Shown: positions 9,488 to 18,929, counted from the stretch's first letter. The stretch is 64,000 nucleotides of DNA from Cognatilysobacter terrigena (GCF_004361065.1 NZ_SELT01000017.1:17384-81383), one strand, 5' to 3'. The notes: generated by a model from the letters alone, not told the origin. Numbers and translations: made by a program.

Positions 9488-10812
9488 CCGCGCTCAACAT
9501 CGCCACCGCCGTCGCCGTGCTCATCCGCGGCGGTGTGATCGCGTATCCCACCGAAGGCGTCTGGGGCATCGGCTGCATTCCGTTCGACGGCGAAGCGGTG
9601 CATCGACTGCTCGCGATCAAACGTCGGCCGGTGGAGAAGGGGTTGATCCTCGTCGGCGCCGACGCGTCGCAATTCGACTCGGTGGTCGACTGGACCGCGC
9701 TCGAACCCGACACGCGCGATCGCGTGCTTGCGAGCTGGCCGGGGCCGCATACGTGGGTGGTGCCGGCATCCGCCGCCGCACCGTCGTGGGTCACGGGCGG
9801 CCACGGGTCGATCGCGGTGCGCGTGAGCGCGCATCCCGTCGTTGCCGAGCTGTGTTCGAAGCTCGGCGGTCCGCTGGTGTCGACCAGTGCGAACCTGACG
9901 GGGCAACAGCCGGCCACCCATCGCGCGGAACTGTCGGCCGCGTTGATCGCGCTGCTCGACGGCGTCTGCGACGGCGAGACCGGCGGCCGCATCGCGCCGA
10001 CAACGATCCGCGACGCGCGCACCGGCGAGGTCCTTCGCGAAGAGCGGCGGTCGCTGAACCGGCGGCGACCGCAGCCGTCGGGCGGCAAGCGGCCCTCACG
10101 CAGGCGGGCGCAAGATGCGCGCATGTCGCGACGCACGGCGCTCCTGCTGACGATGGCTCTCGCTGCGACGCCAGCGGGCGCCGCATCGCCCGCGTCGTCG
10201 GCGCCCGTCACCATCTATCGCTGCACCAACGCGAACGGACAGCTGGCCCTGCGCGACTCGCCCTGCCGCGCCGGCGAGCGACAGGAAGTGCGCACGATGC
10301 TGCGGCCCACCGACCCCGCGCCCCGCGCACGCGTCACCACGTCGCGCACGCCCGCGAAGACGCCGAACGTCGTCGCGCCGACGATCGTCTACCGCACCGC
10401 GCCGCGTCCGCTCTACGAGTGCACGACGCCCGACGGTGAGAGCTACACGAGCGAGAACCCCGAGGGAAATCCGCGCTGGGTGCCGCTTTGGACACTCGGC
10501 TATCCGCTGGTCGTCGGTGTGCCGCGGCCCGTCCCGATGCCGCATCGCGGCGCGGTGGTGCAACGCGGTGGCGGCACGCTGATCCTCGACGGCGGACACG
10601 TGCCGCCACCGATCGCGTATCCGACCGTGCCCGCGGGCAGCTGGATCCGCGACATCTGCCACCCGCTGCCGGCCGCCGAGGTCTGCGCGCAGATGCGCGA
10701 CCGTCGCGACGCGCTCGATCGTCGCTGGTTCAGCGCGCTGCAGGGCGATCGCGACGCGATCGAACGCGAGCAGCGCAGCCTGGACGCCCGTCTTTCGGAG
10801 GAATGTGGATGA
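9484..10812 (+). CDS. tsaC: TsaC (threonylcarbamoyl-AMP synthase) reading through into a DUF4124 protein
   Basis: One 442-codon frame. Residues 1 to about 188 are a TsaC/YrdC domain (RGGVIAYPTEGVWGIGC, LAIKRRPVEKGLILVGA, GPLVSTSANLTGQQPA), the enzyme that makes threonylcarbamoyl-AMP for the tRNA t6A modification. From residue 214 the frame continues as a complete exported DUF4124 protein with its own signal peptide. A TGA lies one base out of frame at 10055-10057; deleting one base from the GCGGCGG run just upstream would end TsaC at exactly 190 aa, the length of E. coli TsaC. I read this as two ancestral genes joined by a +1 indel or sequence error, not a functional fusion, because an internal signal peptide makes no sense. 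Confidence 0.8.
   Translation: MTALNIATAVAVLIRGGVIAYPTEGVWGIGCIPFDGEAVHRLLAIKRRPVEKGLILVGADASQFDSVVDWTALEPDTRDRVLASWPGPHTWVVPASAAAPSWVTGGHGSIAVRVSAHPVVAELCSKLGGPLVSTSANLTGQQPATHRAELSAALIALLDGVCDGETGGRIAPTTIRDARTGEVLREERRSLNRRRPQPSGGKRPSRRRAQDARMSRRTALLLTMALAATPAGAASPASSAPVTIYRCTNANGQLALRDSPCRAGERQEVRTMLRPTDPAPRARVTTSRTPAKTPNVVAPTIVYRTAPRPLYECTTPDGESYTSENPEGNPRWVPLWTLGYPLVVGVPRPVPMPHRGAVVQRGGGTLILDGGHVPPPIAYPTVPAGSWIRDICHPLPAAEVCAQMRDRRDALDRRWFSALQGDRDAIEREQRSLDARLSEECG
10123..10812 (+). CDS. Exported DUF4124-like protein 1
   Basis: The likely independent gene inside the long tsaC frame, starting at ATG 10123. It encodes 229 aa with a signal peptide (MSRRTALLLTMALAATPAGA). A DUF4124-type motif follows (VTIYRCTNANGQLALRDSPCRAGERQEVRTM), in which a Cys pair frames a short beta-rich unit. 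Then come a Pro/Arg-rich middle and a Cys-containing tail (DICHPLPAAEVCAQMRDRRDALDRRW...LSEECG). Function unknown; presumed periplasmic. It overlaps its paralogue by 4 bp (ATGA), which supports translation of this portion as a separate protein. Confidence 0.75.
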   Translation: MSRRTALLLTMALAATPAGAASPASSAPVTIYRCTNANGQLALRDSPCRAGERQEVRTMLRPTDPAPRARVTTSRTPAKTPNVVAPTIVYRTAPRPLYECTTPDGESYTSENPEGNPRWVPLWTLGYPLVVGVPRPVPMPHRGAVVQRGGGTLILDGGHVPPPIAYPTVPAGSWIRDICHPLPAAEVCAQMRDRRDALDRRWFSALQGDRDAIEREQRSLDARLSEECG

Positions 10813-11441
10813 AGCCTGTCGCGATGCTGCTACTCCTCGTCACCGGACTCGCCGGCGCGGCATCGCCGACGGTGGTGATCTACCGCTGCGTCGGCGCGGA
10901 CGGACAGGTGACCATCCAGAACGGCACCAAGTGCCCGAAGGGCACGCGCGAACAGAAGCGCGTGGTCGAGACGCCCAAACCGGCGCCGGTGCCGCGCCCA
11001 GTCGTTGCCCCGGCGGCGCCGGTCACACCGGTGGTGCCTGTGGTCGCGCAGCCGGTCGTCGATGCGACGAATGCGACGACCTCGAGCACGGCGGGCAGTA
11101 CGCCACCTGTAACGCCGGCCCCGCCCCTGCCTGCGCCGCCGATCTTCGTCTGCCTGACGTCGGACGCGCAGCGCTACTACACCGAAGCCGAGCAGAGCTC
11201 GCGGTGCGCGCCCATCAGCACGGTCGGGCTCGACGGACAGAGCACTACCGATGCGCAGGCCTGCGAGATGGTCGAGGACCACTGCGAGGCCGTGCCCGAA
11301 GCGGACCGCTGCGCGGCATGGACCGAACGCCGGCGTCGCGCCGAGCAGGCGCTGACGTTCTCGCCGGAACAGATCGACCAGGCGCGCGCGGAGCTGGCGC
11401 ACGTCGAGGCGATGACGGCGAAAACGGTCTGCGGGCGCTGA
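10809..11441 (+). CDS. Exported DUF4124-like protein 2
   Basis: 210 aa paralogue of the preceding gene. It has a signal peptide (MKPVAMLLLLVTGLAGA) and the same N-terminal unit (VVIYRCVGADGQVTIQNGTKCPKGTREQKRVVE). A Pro/Val/Ala/Thr-rich linker follows, then a C-terminal Cys-rich region (ACEMVEDHCEAVPEADRCAAW). The frame is open upstream, but ATG 10809, overlapping the previous stop as ATGA, gives the signal peptide. The pair looks like a local duplication. Function unknown. Confidence 0.82.
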   Translation: MKPVAMLLLLVTGLAGAASPTVVIYRCVGADGQVTIQNGTKCPKGTREQKRVVETPKPAPVPRPVVAPAAPVTPVVPVVAQPVVDATNATTSSTAGSTPPVTPAPPLPAPPIFVCLTSDAQRYYTEAEQSSRCAPISTVGLDGQSTTDAQACEMVEDHCEAVPEADRCAAWTERRRRAEQALTFSPEQIDQARAELAHVEAMTAKTVCGR

Positions 11442-11607
11442 GGCGGGATGTGCTCACCGGTTGGCGAGGTCGGACCTTCGATCATCCGCGGCCTTAGTCG
11501 ACGTCGACGCGCCTGAGCGCAGTGATGCCGTGCCCGAGAGCGAGGGATCGACGGCTCCCGGCAACGCAATCACCGGCCTCGACCACGACGCCCTGCAGTG
11601 ACCCGCG

Positions 11608-13665
11608 CTACTGCCCGTCGTCGTCCGAAGGCGGCGGCGCTTCCGGTGGAGCCGGCTGCGGTTCCGGCTCGGGCTGCGGCGGCGCGGGAATCGCGGGCTC
11701 GTCGACCGGCACGTCCTCGATCGGCGGGTCCCCGGTTTCGGGCGCGGTGAGGTCCTCCGGGTTCTCCCCGTCGACGGGCTCGGGCAGCACCTCGCCCTCG
11801 CCGCCCACCATCGATCCATCGTCCGGCATCGCCACCGGCGCGGGCAGCGCGGCGACGATCGGCCGCTGCAGCGGCGCGCCCGGGGCGAGCCGCACGGCGC
11901 TGCTCATGAAGTCGCGCCACATGCGCGCCGGCAGCGCGCCGCCGGTGACCCCGCGCATCGGCGTGCCGTCGTCGTTGCCGACCCACACGCCGACCACCAG
12001 GTCGCCGGCCATGCCGACGAACAGCGCGTCGCGGTGTTCCTGCGTGGTGCCGGTCTTGCCGAAGGTGGGCATGCCCAGCCGCGCGGCGCGCCCGGTGCCG
12101 CGGTCGACCACCTGCCACAGCATGTCGAGCATTTCCGAGCGCAGCACTGGGTCGAGCGGCGTCGATGGCGCCACCGGCGCGTTCGGCAGCCCGTGCGGCG
12201 TCACCGGCGTGGCGCCCTGCGCGAATGCGGCGTAGGCGGAGGTCAGCTCGAGCAGCGTGACCTCGTAGGTGCCGAGCGCGATCGATGGGTCGCGCCCGAG
12301 CGGGCTCGCGACGCCCAGGTCGCGAGCCGCCTGCACCACCGCGTCCGGGCCGACCTGCTCGACCAGCCGCACCGCCGCGACGTTGCTCGACTTCGCCAGT
12401 GCATCGCGCAGCGGAATCGCGCCCGAATAGTGCCCGTCGTAGTTCGACGGCGACCACTTGCCGACCGTCACCGGCGAGTCGTCGACGAGCGTGTCCGGCG
12501 TGGCGCCACTGCGCAGCGCCGCGTAGTAGGTGAAGAGCTTGAACGCCGAGCCCGGTTGACGACGCGCCTGCGTGGCGCGGTCGAACTGGCTCTGCGTGTA
12601 GTCGCGTCCGCCGACCAGCGCCATCACCTCGCCGTCGGGGCGCATGGCGACCAGCGCCGCCTGCGTCGCGCCGACGCGCCGGCCCTCGCCGGCCAGCCAG
12701 TGCTGCACCACGCGCTGGGCGAGCTTCTGCATGCGGGCGTCGAGCGTGGTCTGCACGCGGATCTCGCCGTAGTCGGCGTCGAACGCCTCGCGGGCCTGCG
12801 AGGACACCCAGTCGGCGAACCACGTGCCCCCGGTCAGGCGCTCGTTCGAGGGCAGCACGCGGGGGTCGCGCACCGCCTTGGCCTCGGCCTTGGTGATGAC
12901 GCCGCCGTCGACCATCGCCTGCAGCACCACGCGCATGCGCTTGAGCGCGGCCTTGCGGTCGTGCGTGGGCGACAGCGCGCTCGGCGCCTTGATCAGGCCG
13001 GCGAGCATGGCCGACTCGCCGATCGACAGCTTCTCCGGCTCCTTGCCGAAGTAGTGGTGCGCGGCCGCGCGCAGGCCGTAGACGCCGTCGCCGAAATAGA
13101 TCGAGCTGAGGTAGCGCGAGAGGATCTCGGGCTTGGACAGCCGCGTCTCCAGGTACAGCGCGATCATCGCCTCGCGCACCTTGCGGCGGATGGTGCGGTC
13201 GGGCTCGAGGAAGGCGGTCTTGGCGAGCTGCTGCGTGATGGTGCTGCCACCCTGGCGCACGCCACCCGCGTGCCAGTTGCTCATCAGCGCGCGGGCGATA
13301 CCGCGCGGATCGATGCCGAAGTGGCGGTAGAAGCGCCGATCCTCGATGGCGATGACCGCGCCGGTCACGTGCGCCGGCAACGTGCGGGCATCGACCGGGG
13401 GCTCCTTCACGGCGCCGCGGCGCGCGAACGTCACGCCGTTGCGATCGACCAGCACCAGCGTCGGATCCGGCAGGGGCTGCAGCGCGCGGTCGAGCGGTAG
13501 GCGCCACGCGATCCACGCGAACATCAGCACGATCACCGCGAGCGCGATCAGCGCCACGCGCACGAGGCGTCGCTGCAGGAAAGGCATCGGGTGGTCGGAA
13601 ACGGAGGGCGTCGCGTAATCCGGAGGCGGCGCCTCGCCGTCTCCGTCGTAGGGCATCTTCAGCAT
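11608..13665 (-). CDS. Class A penicillin-binding protein (1A family)
   Basis: Bifunctional peptidoglycan glycosyltransferase/transpeptidase, 685 aa, anchored by one N-terminal membrane helix. The GT51 domain has EDRRFYRHFGIDPRGI, GGSTITQQLAK and RKVREAMIALYLE. The transpeptidase has the SxxK nucleophile in GSAFKLFTYYAAL, SxN in KSSNVAAV and KTG in FGKTGTTQEHRDALF. No UB2H domain is seen, so it is closer to the 1A family than to PBP1b. The C-terminal 80 residues are Pro/Glu-rich, probably disordered. Start ATG 13665 is chosen because the frame upstream has no family resemblance; 13731 is the longest alternative. Confidence 0.93.
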   Translation of the reverse strand: MLKMPYDGDGEAPPPDYATPSVSDHPMPFLQRRLVRVALIALAVIVLMFAWIAWRLPLDRALQPLPDPTLVLVDRNGVTFARRGAVKEPPVDARTLPAHVTGAVIAIEDRRFYRHFGIDPRGIARALMSNWHAGGVRQGGSTITQQLAKTAFLEPDRTIRRKVREAMIALYLETRLSKPEILSRYLSSIYFGDGVYGLRAAAHHYFGKEPEKLSIGESAMLAGLIKAPSALSPTHDRKAALKRMRVVLQAMVDGGVITKAEAKAVRDPRVLPSNERLTGGTWFADWVSSQAREAFDADYGEIRVQTTLDARMQKLAQRVVQHWLAGEGRRVGATQAALVAMRPDGEVMALVGGRDYTQSQFDRATQARRQPGSAFKLFTYYAALRSGATPDTLVDDSPVTVGKWSPSNYDGHYSGAIPLRDALAKSSNVAAVRLVEQVGPDAVVQAARDLGVASPLGRDPSIALGTYEVTLLELTSAYAAFAQGATPVTPHGLPNAPVAPSTPLDPVLRSEMLDMLWQVVDRGTGRAARLGMPTFGKTGTTQEHRDALFVGMAGDLVVGVWVGNDDGTPMRGVTGGALPARMWRDFMSSAVRLAPGAPLQRPIVAALPAPVAMPDDGSMVGGEGEVLPEPVDGENPEDLTAPETGDPPIEDVPVDEPAIPAPPQPEPEPQPAPPEAPPPSDDDGQ

Positions 13666-13924
13666 GGCGACGGTGTACCACCCCGCGCGTGAGCGCGACA
13701 GGTGCGCGATGCATTCCGCGCGCGCGTTCACATGCTCGCGCGCGGCCCGCCAACACTGAAACAGCTGAACTGCGTTAGCTGCGCTTTCACCATGTCAAAG
13801 CCGCCTGCTAACGGCCGTGTGCATAGGATCGGACGCGGATCGGGTGGTGAGCGGACCGCGGCGATCCGGAGACGAAGACCCTTTCCCCCCACGCGACCCA
13901 GATCGCAGACAAGGAGCTTTGGAC

Positions 13925-14149
13925 ATGGCGAGCAACAACGACGGCAACAATTCCGGCCGCAGCAATCGCGGATTCGCGGCGATGGACCCGCGCGAGCAGC
14001 GTGAAATCGCGCGCAAGGGCGGTGAAGCGGTGAGTCAGGACCGCGAACACATGGCCGCGATCGGCCGCAAGGGCGGCGAGGCGTCCGGTGGCGGCAACCG
14101 CCGCGGCAACCAGAACAACCTGGACCAGGGCGGTCGCGGCAACGAGTAA
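13925..14149 (+). CDS. KGG-repeat stress-induced protein
   Basis: 74 aa, highly hydrophilic, Gly/Asn/Arg-rich. It carries two KGG motifs spaced about 25 residues apart (REIARKGGEAVSQD and AAIGRKGGEASGGG), like the stress-induced KGG/con-10-type proteins (B. subtilis GsiB, E. coli YciG). A strong ribosome site AAGGAG (13911-13916) lies 8 nt before ATG 13925. It is monocistronic, flanked upstream by the divergent penicillin-binding protein gene and downstream by a strong terminator. Likely induced in stress or stationary phase by family analogy; no recognisable promoter box was found in the 180 bp upstream. Confidence 0.88.
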   Translation: MASNNDGNNSGRSNRGFAAMDPREQREIARKGGEAVSQDREHMAAIGRKGGEASGGGNRRGNQNNLDQGGRGNE

Positions 14150-14174
14150 GCCGACGCAATTCGGCAATCGGGAT

Positions 14175-14205
14175 GAAAAGCGCCCTCCGTGGGCGCTTTT
14201 CTTAT
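14175..14205 (+). terminator. Intrinsic terminator of the KGG gene
   Basis: 11-bp perfect stem, GAAAAGCGCCC (14175-14185) / GGGCGCTTTTC (14191-14201), with a TCCGT loop and TTATT following. The A-rich left and T-rich right arms make it usable in both directions. Confidence 0.85.
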
Positions 14206-14300
14206 TGGGCGACATCGAATCGCGGCGTCGAGCTTCGGCTTCCTTTAGGATGTCCGGTCCGGACATCGTGACTCCGCGGCGGTCAGCGAAGGACGCGCCG

Positions 14301-15080
14301 TCAGAACCCGTAGCGCAGGAATCCGCCGTCCACCGCAATGCATTCGCCGGTGACGTACGCGGCCGCGGGCAGGCAGAGGAACGCGACCGCCGCAGCGACC
14401 TCCTCCGGCTCGCCGACGCGCCCGAGCGGCGTGCGCACGAGCACGTCGTCGAGATAGTCGGGGTCGGACAGCTTGGTCGAGGTGCGCCGCGTGCGGATGT
14501 ACCAGGGCGCGACCGCATTCACGCGCACGCCGTCGTCGGCCCATTCGACCGCGAGGTTCCTGGTCATCTGGTGCAGCGCGGCCTTGGCCATGCCATAGGG
14601 CGCGCCCGTTCGAACGTGCGTGAGGCCGGACACGCTGCCGACGTTGACGATGCTCGAGCTCGCATGCCGCGTGAGCAACGGATGCGCATAGCGCGACAGC
14701 TCGAACGCGGAGAAGAGGTTGACCTCGAAGATCTGCCGCCACTCGTCGTGGGCATAGTCCGTGGCGGGCTTGCTGAGGTTGCCGCCCGCATTGTTGACGA
14801 GGATGTCGAGCTGGCCTTCACCCTGGTCCTCGACCCAGTCGAGCAGCTCGCGACGCTGCTCCTCGACGCCGACGTCGGCGGTGAACGCCATGACCAGCCG
14901 ATCCGGATATTCCTCCGACAACTCGAGGCGCGCCGTCTCCAGCGCATCGCCGTCGCGTGCCGCCAGCATCACGTCCGCGCCGAAGCCGAGCAGCTCGGCC
15001 GCGATCGCGCGCCCGATGCCGGCGCTGCCACCGGTCACCAGTGCGAGTTGGCCGTCGAGTCTCCAGCGTCGATCGTCCAT
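14301..15080 (-). CDS. SDR family oxidoreductase (tropinone reductase-like)
   Basis: 259 aa classical short-chain dehydrogenase/reductase. The cofactor-binding motif is [14 protein letters not shown], the structural motif is NNAGG, catalytic Ser is in VNVGSVSGL, and the YxxxK pair is in YGMAKAALH. The C-terminal [17 protein letters not shown] is typical of the family. The substrate cannot be inferred. The longer open frame upstream is unrelated; ATG 15080 has a good ribosome site (GGAGGA on the minus strand, just upstream). It is divergent from a small lipoprotein gene. Confidence 0.93.
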   Translation of the reverse strand: MDDRRWRLDGQLALVTGGSAGIGRAIAAELLGFGADVMLAARDGDALETARLELSEEYPDRLVMAFTADVGVEEQRRELLDWVEDQGEGQLDILVNNAGGNLSKPATDYAHDEWRQIFEVNLFSAFELSRYAHPLLTRHASSSIVNVGSVSGLTHVRTGAPYGMAKAALHQMTRNLAVEWADDGVRVNAVAPWYIRTRRTSTKLSDPDYLDDVLVRTPLGRVGEPEEVAAAVAFLCLPAAAYVTGECIAVDGGFLRYGF

Positions 15081-15147
15081 GCGTCCTCCGTCGGGCTGGC
15101 GCGTAGGATAGCCGTCGACGGACGCGCCCCGTCCGCTGGAGATCGTC

Positions 15148-15378
15148 ATGACCCGAGCGTTGTCCGCCGTCGCCGCCCTCGCCCTGCTCGCCGCGTGCTC
15201 GAAGCCTGCGGTGCCCGACAAGGACAAGCCCGTCGAGCCGCAGGCCACCGCGCGCCACGACGACCTCAAGCGCGCGATCGATGCACCGCTCGACAAGGCG
15301 CGCGGCGCGCAGGCGTCGGTCGACGCCGCGGCGAAATCGCAGAACGACGCGATCGAGGCGGCCGAATCGGGGAACTGA
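15148..15378 (+). CDS. Small lipoprotein
   Basis: 76 aa. Signal peptide [17 protein letters not shown] ends in a lipobox (LLAAC), so the mature protein should be lipid-anchored at about Cys17. The rest is charged and helical ([37 protein letters not shown]). No family recognised. It lies between the divergent SDR gene and a convergent response regulator, with only 3 bp to the latter stop. Confidence 0.7.
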   Translation: MTRALSAVAALALLAACSKPAVPDKDKPVEPQATARHDDLKRAIDAPLDKARGAQASVDAAAKSQNDAIEAAESGN

Positions 15379-15381
15379 CGC

Positions 15382-15807
15382 TCAGTGCAGCGTGGGGCCC
15401 GGCGCGTCGTCCTGGCAGCTGCGGGCGACTCCGAGCAACGCATCGACCGAGGCCGGCTTGCGCAGCACGCGACAGCCGTAGCGCGTACGCAGGTCGCGCG
15501 ACACATTGGCGTCGACATTCGCGCTCAGCACGGTCACCGGAATCTCCGCACCGTGTTCGCGCGAACGCAGTGCGTCGAGGAACTGCCAGCCGTCCATCAC
15601 CGGCATCGACAGGTCGAGCAGGATCAGGCACGGCGCCTCGTCGCTGCTCTCCAGATTGACGAGCGCGTCCTCGCCGTTCTCGGCAAGGCGCACGTCGAAA
15701 CCTTCCAGCTCGAACAGCGTGCGGAAGGTGTCGCGGATGTCGGCGTTGTCCTCGACGATCAGGATGGCCCGACCGCCTGCGCGAGGCTCCTTGCTGCGAA
15801 GGTCCAT
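15382..15807 (-). CDS. Single-domain response regulator
   Basis: 141 aa CheY-like receiver with no output domain. It begins [14 protein letters not shown] (acidic pair Glu19/Asp20). The phosphoacceptor is Asp65 in [15 protein letters not shown], the switch Ser is in VTVLSANVD and the conserved Lys is in LRKPAS. It is the next gene downstream of the hybrid kinase on the same strand, 128 bp away, so it is the obvious phosphotransfer partner. Confidence 0.9.
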   Translation of the reverse strand: MDLRSKEPRAGGRAILIVEDNADIRDTFRTLFELEGFDVRLAENGEDALVNLESSDEAPCLILLDLSMPVMDGWQFLDALRSREHGAEIPVTVLSANVDANVSRDLRTRYGCRVLRKPASVDALLGVARSCQDDAPGPTLH

Positions 15808-15935
15808 GGAAGGCGTGTAACGCGATATGCGGTGAGTTCAGACTCTCGCGTGCAGCGGCCATAGCACGCGTGAAACGGCGCGGTTTCGTGCGTCCGTGTT
15901 CAGCGCACGAACAGGCTCGACAACGCGGCGTTCAG

Positions 15936-18929
15936 TCACGCGAGGAGCGCGAGAAGCGCGGTGGGATCGACCGGTTTCGTGAGGTGCGCATCGAAACCCG
16001 CGGCGCGCGTGCGATCGCGATCCTCGTCGCGGCCCCAGCCGGTAAGCGCGACCAGTCGCGTCGACGCCGTGCGCGGATCCGCGCGAAGGTGGCCGGCGAG
16101 TTCGTAGCCGCTCATGCCGGGCATGCCGAGGTCGAGGAAAGCGACCTCGGGCGCGAAGTCGTCGATCAGCGCGAGCGCGCCCTGCCCGCTGCCCGCGCTG
16201 CGCACGTCGTGGCCGCCGAGTTCGAGCAGCGCCGTGAGCGTCATCGCCGCGTCGGCGTTGTCGTCGACGACGAGCACACGGCGGCCGTCGGCGCGGCCCC
16301 GCGTGGCGACCGCGGCCAGGACGTCGTCGCGCGGCGATGCGGCGATGGGCAGGTCGAGCAGGAAGCGACTGCCGCGACCGGGGCCTTCGCTCTCCGCACG
16401 CAGACGGCCGCCATGCAGCTCGGCGAGGCGCCGCGCGAGCGTGAGGCCAATGCCGAGCCCGCCATGGAGTTCGGAGCCTTCGCCGCGCGCAAACATGTCG
16501 AAGATGCTGTCGAGCTGCGTGGGCGCGAGGCCGATGCCGGTGTCGGCGACTTCGATGCGCACGCACTCGCCGTGCTGGCGCACGCGCACGTCGACGCGGC
16601 CGCCAGATGGCGTGAACTTGGCGGCGTTGTTGAGCAGGTTGGTGAGCACCTGCGCGAGGCGCGTGTCGTCGGCTTCGAGCGGCGTGCGCGGCTCGTCGAT
16701 GTCGACGTGAAGCGCGACGCCCGCGGCATCGAGCAGCGGTCGGCTCGCTTCGAGCGCGATGTTCACCACGTCTCCGACTTCCAGCCGGCGACGCTGCAAC
16801 ACGATCGCGCCGCGCGTGACGCGCGAGAGGTCGAGCAGGTCGTCGATGAGCCGCACCATGTGGCCCAGCTGGCGCTCCATCACTTCGCGCGTGCGCGACG
16901 TCATCACCGGATCGTCGGTGGCCTGCAGGAGCGCGAGACCCGTGCGCAGCGGCGCGAGCGGGTTGCGCAGCTCGTGCGCGAGCGTGGCGAGGAACTCGTC
17001 CTTGCGACGATGTTCGTCCTGCAGCTGCAGGTGCAAACGTGCGTTGTCGACCGCGGTGGCGGCCCGGCGCGCGAGATCGAGCGCGAAGGCGACGTCGGTT
17101 TCGTCGTAGCGGCACTGACTCTCGGCGTAGACGAGCGTGAGCACGCCGATCACGGTGTCGCGCGCGATCAGCGGCACGATGATGTACGAATGCAGCTGCA
17201 GGTCGAGCAGCATGCGTGCATGCTCGGCGTCGATCGCGTTGTCGAGGATGAGCTGCTCGGGAAGTTCGCGCAGCCAGTCCGGCTGGCGCGTCTCGATCAC
17301 CTTCCACGCACCCTGCCCGCGACGCGGTGGATAGCGGCGGAAGAACTCTTCCGCGATGGCGATGCGCGACGGATCCGGGTGGTACACCGCCACGCGTTCG
17401 AGCTCGCCGTCGCTGGTGAGCAGATCGACCGCGAACCAGTCCGCCACCTGCGGCACGACGATGCGCGCGAGGTTGTCGAGCGTGGTCGCGTAGTCCAGCG
17501 ACGCGCCCAGCGCCTCGCCCGCGTCCGCGAGCAGGCGCGTGGCGGCCGAGGCGCGGTGGCGCTCGCTCACGTCGACGGTGATGCCGAACATGCGCACCGC
17601 GTTGCCGTTGGCGTCGAACTCGACCTGGCCGCGCGTCTGCACCCAGCGTTCGCGACCGTTGCTGGTGCGCAGGCGGTATTCGATCGTCTTGAACTCGCCG
17701 GTCTCCATCGCGCGACGGGACACCTCCTGCATCGCGGGCAGGTCGTCGGGATGGATCGTGCGGATGAAGTCCTCGCGCTGGCCGACCTCCATGCCGAAGA
17801 ACTCGCGCGCATTGCCCGAACACTCCACGCGGCCGGTCGCGATCTCCCAGTCCCACGTCAGCAGGCCGCCCGCGATGAGCACCTGGTTGAGGCGTTCTTC
17901 GCTGTGCAGCAGCCGCGCCTCGGCACGGCGCGCGTCGGTGACATCGTTGTGCACGAGCACGACTTCGCGGATGACGCCGGCGTCGTCGCGCACCGGGTAC
18001 GCATACGCGGTGATCCAGCGCGTCGCGTCCTCGTACGCACTCACCGATGGCAATGTCCGGTGTACGTCGTAGGCGATGGCGGGAAGCGCGGTCGGCGTGC
18101 CGGCGAACGCCTGGCGCAGCAGCGTCGCGATGCCCTTTTCCTCGAGCTGCGGATCCTCGAGCACGTTGTAGTGTTCGAGCGCTCCGAACGGCAGGCCCCA
18201 GAGCCGGGTGAACGCGTCGTTGACGCCGATGGTGCGGCCGTCCGGCGCGAAGCGCTGCGTGGACAGCGGCGACTGCTCCATGATCGCGCGGAAGCGCTGT
18301 TCGGACAGGCGCAGGTCAGACTCGGCACGTTCGCGCCGTTGCAGTTCGTCCTGCAGGGAGCGGTACAGCCGCGCGTTCTCCACCGCGAGCGCCGCGCGGC
18401 GCGCGAGTTCTTCCGCGAGCAACTGGTCTTCGGCGTCGTAACGACGATCTGATTCGGTGACGCCCAGCGACATGACACCGACCACGCGACCGTGCGCGAT
18501 CATCGGCACCGCGAGGCTCGATCGGATGCCGATGTCCTCGACGATCCGCAGGTGTGCGTCGTCGAGGGTGTGCGAGGCGAGCGACTCCGGCGTGATCCGC
18601 TCGATGCGCTCGGTCATGCCGCTGGACAGGACCCGGCCCGCCGGTGCCGGCGATCGCGCGGGATCGGGATTGGCGTCGGCCAGCGATTGCACGAGCGCGA
18701 CCTTGTCGGCACGCACGTGCTCCGCAGCGACCCGATGCAGGCGTTCGCCTTCGACGACGTCGACGATGCAGAAATCGCCGAGCTCGGGAATCGCGAGCCG
18801 CGCGACTCCGCCGAGCGTAGTGGCGTAATCGAGCGACGCGGCCAGCTGTTCGCCCGCCCGCGCAAGAAACGCGAGCCGGTGCAGCGCGCGTGCACCGGCG
18901 TCGGTTTTCAGGCGGGAATCGTCGGACAT
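15936..18929 (-). CDS. Hybrid sensor histidine kinase (GAF-PAS-PAS-GAF-HK-REC)
   Basis: About 997 aa, without membrane helices. Order by eye: GAF (about 25-185), PAS (200-330), PAS with its PAC segment (350-455), a second GAF (465-615) that repeats the wording of the first (LDYATTL...ARRAAxAVxNARL), HisKA with the phospho-His in FLATLAHELRNPLAPL, an ATPase domain (NLLNNAAKFTPSGG, DTGIGLAP, GLGIGLTLARRL) and a C-terminal receiver (VLVVDDNADAA, VAFLDLGMPGMSG, LTKPVDP). A cytoplasmic sensor is implied; the ligand is unknown. Start ATG 18929; a TTG two codons earlier is possible. Confidence 0.92.
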   Translation of the reverse strand: MSDDSRLKTDAGARALHRLAFLARAGEQLAASLDYATTLGGVARLAIPELGDFCIVDVVEGERLHRVAAEHVRADKVALVQSLADANPDPARSPAPAGRVLSSGMTERIERITPESLASHTLDDAHLRIVEDIGIRSSLAVPMIAHGRVVGVMSLGVTESDRRYDAEDQLLAEELARRAALAVENARLYRSLQDELQRRERAESDLRLSEQRFRAIMEQSPLSTQRFAPDGRTIGVNDAFTRLWGLPFGALEHYNVLEDPQLEEKGIATLLRQAFAGTPTALPAIAYDVHRTLPSVSAYEDATRWITAYAYPVRDDAGVIREVVLVHNDVTDARRAEARLLHSEERLNQVLIAGGLLTWDWEIATGRVECSGNAREFFGMEVGQREDFIRTIHPDDLPAMQEVSRRAMETGEFKTIEYRLRTSNGRERWVQTRGQVEFDANGNAVRMFGITVDVSERHRASAATRLLADAGEALGASLDYATTLDNLARIVVPQVADWFAVDLLTSDGELERVAVYHPDPSRIAIAEEFFRRYPPRRGQGAWKVIETRQPDWLRELPEQLILDNAIDAEHARMLLDLQLHSYIIVPLIARDTVIGVLTLVYAESQCRYDETDVAFALDLARRAATAVDNARLHLQLQDEHRRKDEFLATLAHELRNPLAPLRTGLALLQATDDPVMTSRTREVMERQLGHMVRLIDDLLDLSRVTRGAIVLQRRRLEVGDVVNIALEASRPLLDAAGVALHVDIDEPRTPLEADDTRLAQVLTNLLNNAAKFTPSGGRVDVRVRQHGECVRIEVADTGIGLAPTQLDSIFDMFARGEGSELHGGLGIGLTLARRLAELHGGRLRAESEGPGRGSRFLLDLPIAASPRDDVLAAVATRGRADGRRVLVVDDNADAAMTLTALLELGGHDVRSAGSGQGALALIDDFAPEVAFLDLGMPGMSGYELAGHLRADPRTASTRLVALTGWGRDEDRDRTRAAGFDAHLTKPVDPTALLALLA

